Shown here: piece after piece, positions 17,202-25,345 of the stretch
Numbering within the stretch: the first letter of the stretch is position 1
Layout: every line of letters starts with the position of its first letter
NCBI GenBank assembly: GCA_965261725.1
Contig: CBDHDU010000044.1
Coordinates: 496,001 to 560,000, forward strand
Length of the DNA stretch: 64,000 bases
Direction of reading: 5' to 3'
DNA from: CANDOC01 sp965261725
GTDB lineage: Bacteria > Pseudomonadota > Gammaproteobacteria > Pseudomonadales > Endozoicomonadaceae
Program-made: the position numbers and the translations under genes
Notes under the pieces: model-generated
What the model was told of the DNA's origin: nothing
Database searches by the model: none
Seen by the model: the letters and a program-made list of their open reading frames with translations, nothing else

Positions 17202-17471
17202 ATGGAAGGTAATCTGAATCAGGCATTTGAAACTGCGCAGCAGCGGGTAAAACAACTGGCTAAGCGTCCATCAAATGAACACCTGCTGGCACTGTATGGT
17301 CTTTATAAGCAAGCCGTTTCCGGTGATGCTACAGGTAAAGCACCATCCCGTTTCAAGGTTGCTGAACATGCTAAATTCAATGCTTGGAAACAGTTGGCTG
17401 GCACAGTAGGCAGCGATTGTCAGCGCCGCTATGTTGAGCTGGTAGATGAGCTGTTTAAGAAGCAGGGTTAA
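17202..17471 (+). CDS. acyl-CoA-binding protein
   Basis: 89 residues from the ATG at 17202, seven bases after GGAG; an in-frame GTG at 17196 is less likely because it overlaps that site. It matches the ACBP fold: FETAQQRVKQL, LLALYGLYKQAVSGD (the acyl-CoA-binding helix), KFNAWKQLAG and a final helix YVELVDELFKK. ACBP binds long-chain acyl-CoA esters in the cytoplasm. It is widespread in eukaryotes and found in some proteobacteria. Followed by a phosphodiesterase gene 91 bases away. Confidence 0.93.
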   Translation: MEGNLNQAFETAQQRVKQLAKRPSNEHLLALYGLYKQAVSGDATGKAPSRFKVAEHAKFNAWKQLAGTVGSDCQRRYVELVDELFKKQG

Positions 17472-17562
17472 TTATTCTTATAGCAATGCGGCTCTTACCG
17501 GTGACAGGGATTACAAAGGCTTCTAACCTGTTGTAAGCCTCAAAAAACCGGAATATCCGCAT

Positions 17563-18381
17563 ATGCTTATTGCCCAGCTGACAGATACCCATATCAAGAA
17601 AGAAGGTCACTGGGCCTATAACAAGGTCGATACGCTGGGCTTGTTAAAGGCAGCCATTAAGCACCTTAATGAGCTGTCTGGCAGGCCTGATGTCGTGCTG
17701 GTTACCGGTGATCTGGTTGATATGGGGACTGAGGATGAATACCGGCTGATCCGAACTCAGTTGGACCAACTCAAAATGCCATGGCTGGCTATTCCCGGAA
17801 ATCATGATGACCGGGCAGCAATGCAGGCATGTTTCTGTGATCAGGCATGGATGCCTGTTAATAGTGACTTTATTCAGTATGCTGTCGATGACTATCCGCT
17901 GAGGTTAGTTGGTCTCGACAGTATTATTCCCGGTTCAGGAGGTGGTGAGTTCTGTCAGGAGCGCTGTGACTGGCTGGATAACATACTTGCTGAAGAGGCG
18001 AATAAAGATACACTGCTATTCATTCATCACCCGCCGTATAAAACCGGAATCGCTTTTATGGATGGCATTCGTCTCAAAGACGATGAAGGGCTTGCCAGCG
18101 TCATAAAACGCCATTCTCAGGTTAAAATGCTGTTATGCGGTCATGTTCACCGTGCAGTACAAAGCATCTGGAATGGCATTCCTGCCGTAATCGGGCCATC
18201 ACCAGCCCATGCTGTAACACTGGATACAGATAAAAACGCCGATTCCAGCTTTATCCTCGAACCTCCGGCTATTCAGCTGATTCGATATAGTGAGGGACAG
18301 CTGACAACCCATTTAAGTTACATCGGAGCGTTCAGTGGACCATGGCCTTTTTGTCATCCGGATGGCAGTCTGATTGATTGA
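17563..18381 (+). CDS. cpdA: metallophosphoesterase, CpdA-like 3',5'-cyclic AMP phosphodiesterase
   Basis: 272 residues with the five metal-binding motifs of the calcineurin-like family: DTHIK (8-12), TGDLVDMG, PGNHDD, FIHHPPYK and CGHVHRA. Length and motif layout fit CpdA, which hydrolyses cAMP, but related family members act on other phosphodiesters. Starts at ATG 17563; the ribosome-binding site is weak. If it is CpdA it would lower CRP signalling. Assignment to the family is firm, the substrate is inferred. Confidence 0.85.
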   Translation: MLIAQLTDTHIKKEGHWAYNKVDTLGLLKAAIKHLNELSGRPDVVLVTGDLVDMGTEDEYRLIRTQLDQLKMPWLAIPGNHDDRAAMQACFCDQAWMPVNSDFIQYAVDDYPLRLVGLDSIIPGSGGGEFCQERCDWLDNILAEEANKDTLLFIHHPPYKTGIAFMDGIRLKDDEGLASVIKRHSQVKMLLCGHVHRAVQSIWNGIPAVIGPSPAHAVTLDTDKNADSSFILEPPAIQLIRYSEGQLTTHLSYIGAFSGPWPFCHPDGSLID

Positions 18382-18566
18382 AGGCTGTCTGAGTTATCAT
18401 TATTTACCACTTTTTTGACCTCTGTCGTACATGTTATCGCCTTCGGCTATAGACGACGTCTGATCAGTTTTGAGATTATGCGTGCCAATAATACATAAGG
18501 ACTTTTGCTTCCAAGTAAGTGAGAGCCAGCCCTTAAAGCAAAAAAACCTTATTGGGTCCGAAAAGC

Positions 18567-19802
18567 GTGGATATTTCGACTTTTATTCAAGAATACTGGT
18601 CTTACCTGACCATTCCGATTGTCAGTGCCTTCGTTGGTTATGGTACCAACTGGCTGGCAGTGAAAATGATGATGTACCCGACCAACTTCAAAGGCGTAGG
18701 TGCTTTTGGTTGGCAGGGTGTTATTCCGGCGAATGCGGAGAAAATGGCTCGCGTAGTTGTTGATCACAGCCTTAAACGGGTTATGACGCAGGAAGAGCTT
18801 ATCGACCGTGTTGAGCCGGATAAGCTGGTACATGCAGTCAATCACCGGCTTGAGCCCTTTGTTGAGGAAATAGTCGATGAGCTGATGGCCGAAACCACAA
18901 ACTATGGCGTGCATGTCAGCAATTTCTTCTGGCGGGCTGCCCCTGTCCGGATGAAAGAAAAAATCTACCGTGACGTCAAAGCAAAGCTGCCGGATGTCGT
19001 GGCACGCATTGTTGACAATATGAAATACAATGCCGGTGATTTGCTTGATATTAATGAAGTCATTGTTAAAAAGCTGACACAGAATAAAGAGCTACTGGTC
19101 GAGATATTTCAGAAAGCAGGTAAGGACGAATTCAAGTTTATCGAGCGCAGTGGTTTCTATTTTGGTTTCCCGCTGGGCATACCTGTAATGTTTATCTGGT
19201 ATTACTTCCCGGTCTGGTGGCTGCTACCTGTTTTCGGTTTACTGGTTGGTTATATCACCAATACTCTGGCGATTTATCTGGTACAGAAGCCTGTAGAACC
19301 CGTAAAAATTGGCCCGTTTACGGTACAGGGGCTGTTTATTAAACGACAGAAAGAGGTCTCCCGTTACTTCGGAAGTGTCTTTGCAGACAAGCTGCTAACT
19401 GCCGAAGTGATGGCTAAAGAAGTATTAGCAAGCCGTCGCGCGGTTGATTACATTCATGAACTGATTCACCGGGAAGTTAACCATGCGATAGAAGCATCCC
19501 AGGGCTTCTTTAAACCGCTGACAGTCGTTTCCATGGGACCAAAACAGTACGCCAAAATGGGTGATATAGTGTCTGAGCGAACCTTTGGGGAAATCCAGAT
19601 TCAGGATAAGCGCTCATTCCGCTATATCAATGAAGTGCTGGATATAGAAGACACATTATCAGTACGTCTTGGTAAGTTGCCTGGAGAAGAGTTCTTTGAA
19701 CTTTTACACCCGATTTTTGAAGAAGAAGAATGGAAGCTGATTGTCGTTGGAGCTGCTCTCGGGTTTGGAGCCGGGTGGTTACAATGGGCGTTGTTGACCT
19801 AG
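18567..19802 (+). CDS. DUF445 family membrane protein
   Basis: 411 residues from a GTG at 18567 (product MDISTFIQEYW); a TTG at 18552 would add five residues. Membrane segments appear at about 11-30 (IPIVSAFVGYGTNWLAVKMM), at 195-245 in two spans (IPVMFIWYYFPVWWLLPVFG, then GYITNTLAIYLV), and at the C-terminus (LIVVGAALGFGAGWLQWALL). The repeated motif GYGTNWLA/GYITNTLA is the hallmark of DUF445, whose function is unknown. It stands alone between a phosphodiesterase and minus-strand genes. No ribosome-binding site clearly decides the start. Confidence 0.85.
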   Translation: MDISTFIQEYWSYLTIPIVSAFVGYGTNWLAVKMMMYPTNFKGVGAFGWQGVIPANAEKMARVVVDHSLKRVMTQEELIDRVEPDKLVHAVNHRLEPFVEEIVDELMAETTNYGVHVSNFFWRAAPVRMKEKIYRDVKAKLPDVVARIVDNMKYNAGDLLDINEVIVKKLTQNKELLVEIFQKAGKDEFKFIERSGFYFGFPLGIPVMFIWYYFPVWWLLPVFGLLVGYITNTLAIYLVQKPVEPVKIGPFTVQGLFIKRQKEVSRYFGSVFADKLLTAEVMAKEVLASRRAVDYIHELIHREVNHAIEASQGFFKPLTVVSMGPKQYAKMGDIVSERTFGEIQIQDKRSFRYINEVLDIEDTLSVRLGKLPGEEFFELLHPIFEEEEWKLIVVGAALGFGAGWLQWALLT

Positions 19803-19822
19803 TTTCTTATCCTGTAGATCAT

Positions 19823-19846
19823 CAAGGGCAGCTAAAGCTGCCCTTG
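19823..19846. terminator. 10 bp hairpin in a convergent gap
   Basis: CAAGGGCAGC (19823-19832), loop TAAA, GCTGCCCTTG (19837-19846). A strong GC-rich stem between the ends of two convergent genes, suited to end transcription from both sides, although the T-run is lacking. Confidence 0.6.
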
Positions 19847-19866
19847 AGGCATTAACTGAGCCAAGA

Positions 19867-20577
19867 CTATTGAGTATCTGCCATATTCATCCAGTCTTTA
19901 AGGGCTTTGATATTAGTTTCAGATAGCCCGGCATTGCTTGCATATGTCCAAATGTCCAAACCCTCTGAATCTTTCCAGTTTTTAACCAAAGAATGAAATT
20001 TATCGTTCGAAAAGTACTTACAAATATGTGTGGGTATGGCTTCGTAGCTTTCGATCTCAGGGATAACTTCTCCCTCCTCAAAGGTCATTATGCTGAACTG
20101 AAGAGTGCATAGATCAGTAATAAGAAACTTCAGGTGGAAAGGTGCAGGTTCCACCAATTCTGCATCATACAGGGCTGCCATTAACTGGGGGGCAGGTTGC
20201 CAACCGCCAAACTGTGACTGCAGGTCTATTGCTTCAGTAATGCGCTCTCTATCTTCAGCAGATAAGCTTAATTCTCCTATGACCCATTCTAATATCTCGA
20301 AGATTAAGTCATCATTTTGTGGAAGGCTAATGGTAGAAACCAGATCATCAATGGTTGGTTTGAGTGAGCTATCTTTAAGGATTATCTGTTTAAGTATAGG
20401 TTTTCCCGCACTATGCTTTATGGCATAACTTAATGGATTATCACCCGAAGATGATTCTAATCTGGAAAGCACAGGGCTTTTCCAAAAATCAGCAGAAACA
20501 GAACAAAAAATATTAGTGACTTCATATTTCTTCAATCGATAGCAGGCAGGAATAAGTAAGCCTGGTGTAGCTTGCAC
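19867..20577 (-). CDS. unknown protein, probable 3' part of a frameshifted gene
   Basis: 236 residues if started at the GTG at 20577, which has no ribosome-binding site. It overlaps the gene upstream (20532-21305) in another frame. Short segments look like ankyrin repeats (GDNPLSYAIKHSAGKPILKQ, then another helix pair). No membrane segment or signal peptide. A single extra G in the G-run at 20577-20580 would join it to the upstream frame, giving one protein of about 479 residues. I therefore read it as the C-terminal half of a broken or phase-variable gene. The function is unknown. Confidence 0.6.
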   Translation of the reverse strand: MQATPGLLIPACYRLKKYEVTNIFCSVSADFWKSPVLSRLESSSGDNPLSYAIKHSAGKPILKQIILKDSSLKPTIDDLVSTISLPQNDDLIFEILEWVIGELSLSAEDRERITEAIDLQSQFGGWQPAPQLMAALYDAELVEPAPFHLKFLITDLCTLQFSIMTFEEGEVIPEIESYEAIPTHICKYFSNDKFHSLVKNWKDSEGLDIWTYASNAGLSETNIKALKDWMNMADTQ

Positions 20578-21305
20578 CCCAAGTACAGCATTAAACCAGA
20601 AGCACCATCTTTAAAGCCAGCAAAAAGCATTGCTGACATCAGGTCACAAACATTGATGTCATCATACGGAGCTGTTTGACCTACAACGCAGTATCGATTA
20701 AAGTCACCACCCTGCTTGAAATGAGACTCGTATTTTTCCTTTGAAGAATGCAGCTGTGAACGACATAAATTGTAATCCTCACCTGATCTGAATATTATAT
20801 TAAATAATTCTCTTGCCAGATCAATTCCGTTAGGCAAATCTTCAAGTTTCTCTCTGCTGTTCCATGAATGCATCTGGGCAATATCAGCAACAATCTCAGG
20901 GTATTTCAGCCATTCCTTCGGAATGGCTCCCAGCCTGAAAAACCCTTCATGTTTATCCTTAAGAATAATATCTACGACAGGAAAGTTTTTATCCGCAGTT
21001 AACTGAGCAGAATCAGAAAATTTACGTTGTAATGTTCTGATGAGCTTTGCGTAAGATGCGTCCAGAGGACATGCAAAAGTTGTTGTTACTCTAGTAGAGT
21101 CATCATAATGCTCAAATAGATTATCAAATTCAAGTTGTTGCCAGAGTTTTTCATTTTTGTCTTTTAATTGTTTGATTGTTAATTGGCTATTTTCACCTGC
21201 CAGAGCACCTTTTGAAGTAAAGCTGAAGCTTAATAGTATTGATATGGTAAAAAATAACAAACGATAAAAACTGATGCTCTGTAATTTTGATATATTGTAC
21301 TTCAT
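20532..21305 (-). CDS. secreted protein of unknown function, probable 5' part of a frameshifted gene
   Basis: 257 residues. The N-terminus is a signal peptide (a long hydrophobic stretch FYRLLFFTISILLSFSF, then GALAGENSQ), so the product is exported. The middle has scattered cysteines and helical segments without a family I know. The reading frame leaves the presumed coding path at the G-run (20577-20580) and stops at 20532 after about 15 out-of-frame residues. See the partner entry at 19867-20577. Flanked downstream of its start by a tandem repeat and an insertion sequence, it lies in a disturbed region. Confidence 0.6.
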   Translation of the reverse strand: MKYNISKLQSISFYRLLFFTISILLSFSFTSKGALAGENSQLTIKQLKDKNEKLWQQLEFDNLFEHYDDSTRVTTTFACPLDASYAKLIRTLQRKFSDSAQLTADKNFPVVDIILKDKHEGFFRLGAIPKEWLKYPEIVADIAQMHSWNSREKLEDLPNGIDLARELFNIIFRSGEDYNLCRSQLHSSKEKYESHFKQGGDFNRYCVVGQTAPYDDINVCDLMSAMLFAGFKDGASGLMLYLGCKLHQAYLFLPAID

Positions 21306-21357
21306 ATTATTACTGCGATATTAGTTAATTTTAGAATGCGCAAGTGTTTGGCTAGTT

Positions 21358-21409
21358 AAATTAGTACGATTTTTCTAACTGTCAAATTAGTACGATTTTT
21401 CTAACTGTC
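21358..21409. repeat. 26 bp tandem duplication
   Basis: Two perfect head-to-tail copies of a 26 bp unit that begins AAATTAGTACGATTTTTC and ends CTGTC, at 21358-21383 and 21384-21409 (boundaries can slide by a base or two). It lies upstream of the secreted-protein gene, on the side of its promoter, and before an insertion sequence. Confidence 0.8.
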
Positions 21410-21489
21410 AAGGTTTTGTGGATTTATTAACTGCTTTATTGTTTCTTGTCATAAACAGAAATTACTCATAAGGCTTATAGTTATAATTA

Positions 21490-23217
21490 GTGCCTGTCCG
21501 AAAACCCTCAAACCTTGAAAATAGCAGCCTGCAACCAAATATAACTATTGAAGATTTTCCAAAACAGGCTGTTTTTCAAATTTATGCGCCAGACCATCAA
21601 TCCACAAATGCAGCTGGGTGAAGTCGATATCTCATCCGTCCAGTTTAACCCCAAGTCCAGAGACGATATCCCTCGTATCCTGCGAGCATTGCAGCACATT
21701 TACACAACGCCAGAGCTGAGACAGCAGGTCTTTCAGGTACTCGACTCCATGATTCTATCTGACCAAAACAACGGTCGCCCCGGGATGGAACTCTGGAGAA
21801 TACTCGTGTTTGGCACCCTCCGCCTGGTGATCAATTGCGATTATGACCGTTTGCAGGAACTGGCCAATGAACACGGCACTTTGCGTCAGATGCTCGGACA
21901 TGGCCCTTATTGCACGCACACCTACCATATACAGACGTTGCAGGATAATATCAGCCTGTTTACCCCGCAGGTGCTGGATCAGATCAATCAGGTTGTCGTT
22001 GCGGCAGGGCACTCGCTGGTAAAAAAAAAGAGCGAACCGTTACATGGCCGTGCCGATTCGTTTGTCGTAAAAACCAATGTCCATTTCCCCACCGACATTA
22101 ACTTGCTGAGCGATGCTTGTCGTAAAATCATTGAGTTTGCTTCGGCTTCAGCTCATGAGCACAAACTCCCCGGCTGGCGACAGCATCGCTACCTGCAGCG
22201 GCAGCATAAGAAGCTTTACCATACAGTGCGTAACCTGAAGCACTCTACGTCAGCTGACGAGTTACAAAAAAGCAAACGACAGCATGACATTGAAATGGCG
22301 CATATTGAGTACCTGAAGCTCAGCCTGAAAATCATTCGGATGGCCGATGTAACGTACTCCGTGCTGACAAAGCATCAACCTGATGAACCACGCCTTGAAG
22401 CGCTCAGCTACTATCTGCTGCATGCCAAACATCAGGTTAGTCTGATTCATCGGCGGGTCATTGAGCATGAAACCATACCGCATGCAGAGAAAATCTTTTC
22501 GCTGTTTGAACCTCATACCGAGTGGGTCAGCAAAGGCAAGGCGGGCGTACCGGTTGAACTGGGCTTGCGTGTTTGTGTGTTGCAGGATCAGTTCGGCTTT
22601 ACGCTTCACCACCAGGTCATGGAAAAGCAAACGGACGACCAGGTAACGGTTCCTATGGCCAAGGGAGCCAAAGAGCGCTTTCCAGTCTTGAGTCAAGTCA
22701 GCTACGACAAGGGGTTCTGGAGTCCGGATAATCTTGTAAAACTGGAAAACTTGCTGGACAGGGCTGTACTACCTAAAAAAGGAAAGATGTCGTTAGAGGA
22801 CAAAAAACGGGAATCACACCTGGCGTTTGTCCGTGCAAAACGACAGCACTCTGCTGTTGAGTCGGATATTAATGCTCTGGAAGCCCATGGTCTGGATAAA
22901 TGTCCGGATAAAGGGCTGGATGCCTTCAAGCGTTATGTTTCGCTGGCTGTTGTGGCAAATAACCTGCAGCGTCTGGGCAAAGTGCTGTTGGAAAGGGATC
23001 GGCAATAGTCGCCTGTTGATGGTTTGGTAATCCGGTGTTCGTTCAGATCATGCATGTCGTGAGGCTTACTGACATCTACGGAGTGAAGGTTTTGAACATT
23101 TTTTGAACAATTGTGACTGAAAACCGCTGCATTGATTGAACAGCAAACTCAAATGATCCACCTAACAGTGACTCATTAACACAGGCAGCTATAGTTCATG
23201 CGTTTTCTGACAGGCAC
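21490..23217 (+). mobile_element. insertion sequence of ISNCY type (1,728 bp), 6 bp target duplication
   Basis: Left end GTGCCTGTCCGAAAAC (21490-21505) matches the reverse complement of the right end GTGCCTGTCAGAAAAC (23202-23217) with one mismatch in 16. TAATTA flanks it on both sides (21484-21489 and 23218-23223), read as the target duplication; the palindromic nature of this hexamer makes the exact edge uncertain by one base. It contains a single full-length transposase gene. Confidence 0.88.
21584..23008 (+). CDS. ISNCY family transposase
   Basis: 474 residues from ATG 21584; a TTG at 21548 would add 12 residues. The characteristic stretch RADSFVVKTNVHFPTDINLL (about 170-190) with its first acid, the YDKGFW segment and the C-terminal region with KRQHSAVESDINALEAHGLDK mark the DDE transposase group listed as ISNCY. 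It would move the element described above. No frameshift is visible. Confidence 0.88.
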   Translation: MRQTINPQMQLGEVDISSVQFNPKSRDDIPRILRALQHIYTTPELRQQVFQVLDSMILSDQNNGRPGMELWRILVFGTLRLVINCDYDRLQELANEHGTLRQMLGHGPYCTHTYHIQTLQDNISLFTPQVLDQINQVVVAAGHSLVKKKSEPLHGRADSFVVKTNVHFPTDINLLSDACRKIIEFASASAHEHKLPGWRQHRYLQRQHKKLYHTVRNLKHSTSADELQKSKRQHDIEMAHIEYLKLSLKIIRMADVTYSVLTKHQPDEPRLEALSYYLLHAKHQVSLIHRRVIEHETIPHAEKIFSLFEPHTEWVSKGKAGVPVELGLRVCVLQDQFGFTLHHQVMEKQTDDQVTVPMAKGAKERFPVLSQVSYDKGFWSPDNLVKLENLLDRAVLPKKGKMSLEDKKRESHLAFVRAKRQHSAVESDINALEAHGLDKCPDKGLDAFKRYVSLAVVANNLQRLGKVLLERDRQ

Positions 23218-23282
23218 TAATTAGTAGTTTTAATCGTTTAATAACTAATATATCTGGCTGAATGTCTTGGCTGGTTAAATAT

Positions 23283-23395
23283 GTAACTGCTCAGAATTTG
23301 TAGGCAATTTTTCTGGTAGATTGGCTACAGCCCAGCGATATCAAGGGTGCAGTTTCCAAGACGGGCACTTTTGCCTACAAAAAATGAGCAGTTAC
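23283..23395. mobile_element. 113 bp MITE-like element with 8 bp target duplication
   Basis: GTAACTGCTCA (23283-23293) at the left end is the exact reverse complement of TGAGCAGTTAC (23385-23395) at the right; the match continues inward as TTTGTAGGCA against TGCCTACAAA. Both sides are flanked by the same 8-mer TTAAATAT (23275-23282, 23396-23403). It has no coding capacity. It ends only 37 bases before the next gene, so it may supply or disturb its promoter. No matching full-length parent element is in this window. Confidence 0.82.
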
Positions 23396-23432
23396 TTAAA
23401 TATCACAATCATGGCGGGGGAGTATAAATACC

Positions 23433-23924
23433 ATGACAATCAAGCTGAACATGGAAGTAATGGAACTAATGTTTTATTACTGGCAGGCAACCAGTGAGCG
23501 GGCAAAGGTGGGTGAAGCCTTTATCACGACAATTGCTGACCATGAGAAAATGACGCCGGTTTACAATGAAGAGTTCGGTGCAGAGTCTGTTCGCCGTGCA
23601 CTGAGTGCCATCAGTAATAAAGAAATCTTCAGTGCCGATCACAAGCAAGAATCCCGCTTCTGGAATAACAATATGTGGGCCATGGAAGATATGGCGCTGA
23701 TGGAAGCGATGATGGCGCCGCTGAAAGTGATGAACCTGAGTGATGTAAACGTCAAAGGTGATCTGGAAGTGGTCGTACTGCCTTTGCATATGGATGAATA
23801 TTATCTGCAGGGCAATACGCTGTTTATCAACTTCTTCCGGGTGCAGGCTGATCTGATGGAAGACGGCCCGCTGAAAATCGGTGGTGTTGAACTGAAGCAG
23901 TGGATTGAACAGGTCTGCAGCTAA
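23433..23924 (+). CDS. protein of unknown function (163 aa)
   Basis: 163 residues, acidic, soluble, methionine-rich (many Met in WAMEDMALMEAMMAPL), without signal peptide or membrane span. I do not recognise the family. The C-terminal half reads like a mixed alpha/beta domain. Starts at ATG 23433 with GGGGGAG at 23415-23421. The gene stands alone between a MITE-like element and a bidirectional terminator. Confidence 0.7.
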   Translation: MTIKLNMEVMELMFYYWQATSERAKVGEAFITTIADHEKMTPVYNEEFGAESVRRALSAISNKEIFSADHKQESRFWNNNMWAMEDMALMEAMMAPLKVMNLSDVNVKGDLEVVVLPLHMDEYYLQGNTLFINFFRVQADLMEDGPLKIGGVELKQWIEQVCS

Positions 23925-23940
23925 GTCTGACCAGATTCAA

Positions 23941-23980
23941 AAAAGGGTTGGCTGTGGATAATACAGCCAACCCTTTTTTC
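23941..23980. terminator. bidirectional intrinsic terminator
   Basis: AAAAGGGTTGGCTGT (23941-23955) and ACAGCCAACCCTTTT (23963-23977) form a 15 bp perfect stem with T/A runs on both sides. It serves the unknown plus-strand gene and the AI-2E-family gene on the minus strand. Confidence 0.92.
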
Positions 23981-23981
23981 A

Positions 23982-25043
23982 TTATGCCTGCTGAATTTTT
24001 TCTTCCGCTTCTACTTCCTGTGCTGATCCCAGTAGCAGCGCATAGCGGTGCCCTTCCGGAGTCGTTTCCAGCGCGATCTTCACAATCATTGTTAACGGTA
24101 CCGACAGAATCATACCCACGGGTCCCATCAGCCAGCCCCAGAAGACCAGAGACAGGAAAACAACGATGGTCGATAAGCCAAGACCGTTGCCCATAATGCG
24201 CGGCTCCAGCACGTTACCCATCACCATATTGATGGCGATATAACCAAGCGCCACAATACCGGCATCAGCAAATCCCAGAGAAATAATTGTCAACAGCACC
24301 GCAGGAATAGCGGCAATCATTGAACCGATATTGGGAATAAAGTTGAGCAGGCACGCCATAACGCCCCATAGAATGAAAAAGTCGACGCCCTTGATCCATA
24401 GCATCAGGCTGACGAGCAAACCAGTTGCTGCACTGATCGCACTTTTCAAAGCAATGTAATGATTGAGTGAGCGTACAAAACGGCCAATCGGCTGCATCTG
24501 TTTTGCCGGATCGGGAAGAATCAGTTCCAGTTTGCGGCTTAGCCAGGGGCCTTCCAGCAGCATAAAGATAACTGTCAGCAGTACCAGTATCAGGTAGCTC
24601 ATGGCACCACTGATACCTGCCAGCGTATTGGTGAATACAGAAACTGCTGCACCCGGATCAAATGATTCTGTCAGCATATCGGCATTCAGCTGAATGTCCC
24701 GCTCCGCCAGCCTTTCTATAATCCAGCGAAATTCTGTTTCCAGCTGGGCACGGTACTGGGGAATATTCTGAGTAAACTGTTTCGCTGAAGTGCCAACAAT
24801 GCTGACCAGGATTGTCAGAGCAATCAGGATAACGGCAATCACCATCGTAATGCCAAGTATTCGGGGCACTTTAAGTTTCTCAAGGAAACTGACCGGCGGG
24901 TTGCAGAGAATCGCGATAAAAAATGCCAGCAAAACCGGAATCACAATGCTGCTGGCAAGTTTGATACCCGCCATGATAATGACCAGCGCCGCCAGAATAA
25001 GTATCGAGCGACTACCGGGGAGGTTACGTTGTGCAGGTGACAT
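23982..25043 (-). CDS. AI-2E family (TqsA/PerM-like) membrane transporter
   Basis: 353 residues with about eight hydrophobic spans: two at the N-terminus (SILILAALVIIMAGIKLASS, IPVLLAFFIAIL), then one near LGITMVIAVILIALTILV, a large soluble loop (about 90-150), and a cluster in the second half with LLNFIPNIGSMIAAIPAVLL, the family hallmark. Members export autoinducer-2 or indole, or act as sodium/proton antiporters; which applies here is unknown. ATG at 25043. The stop is set in the bidirectional terminator. Confidence 0.9.
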   Translation of the reverse strand: MSPAQRNLPGSRSILILAALVIIMAGIKLASSIVIPVLLAFFIAILCNPPVSFLEKLKVPRILGITMVIAVILIALTILVSIVGTSAKQFTQNIPQYRAQLETEFRWIIERLAERDIQLNADMLTESFDPGAAVSVFTNTLAGISGAMSYLILVLLTVIFMLLEGPWLSRKLELILPDPAKQMQPIGRFVRSLNHYIALKSAISAATGLLVSLMLWIKGVDFFILWGVMACLLNFIPNIGSMIAAIPAVLLTIISLGFADAGIVALGYIAINMVMGNVLEPRIMGNGLGLSTIVVFLSLVFWGWLMGPVGMILSVPLTMIVKIALETTPEGHRYALLLGSAQEVEAEEKIQQA

Positions 25044-25122
25044 AATGGCTTGTGTTGTTAAAGTTGGGTCAGATAAGGATATTTAAGATTAACCGGCTTC
25101 CTGCTCCGGACACAATTTATAA

Positions 25123-25298
25123 TTATCCCCAACCCGTGTTTATCTGTGGATATTCGCAGTTAGCCAGATTCTGCCCTGTGGATATAGTGGTTATCCACCA
25201 TCAATAACAGCTTACTCACAAACAACCAACAACAAATGCTGTTCTCGTACCATTATCCACAGATTTTGTGGGCAGGCTTGTGCTTTGCCTGTGGGTAA
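25123..25298. other. cluster of DnaA-box-like 9-mers
   Basis: Within 176 bases: TTATCCCCA (25123), ATATCCACA as reverse complement at 25145-25153 and again at 25177-25185, TTATCCACC (25191), the perfect consensus TTATCCACA (25253-25261), and TTACCCACA as reverse complement at 25290-25298. The gap between the AI-2E-family gene and tetR is otherwise without genes. It may bind DnaA and act as a titration or regulatory site. dnaA and its usual neighbours are absent, so I do not call it oriC. Confidence 0.55.
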
Positions 25299-25345
25299 GT
25301 TTGCAGAGTCAGGCGTGATCAGAATTCTTCGAGGTTGATCAAAAA

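Noticed and set aside
18470..18763. Plus-strand frame of 97 codons before and across the DUF445 gene
   Set aside because: It overlaps the DUF445 coding region in another frame and shows no signal, motif or ribosome-binding site.
25123..25298. Chromosomal origin oriC
   Set aside because: DnaA-box-like sites are present, but dnaA, dnaN, rpmH and an AT-rich unwinding region are not; kept only as a DnaA-box cluster.
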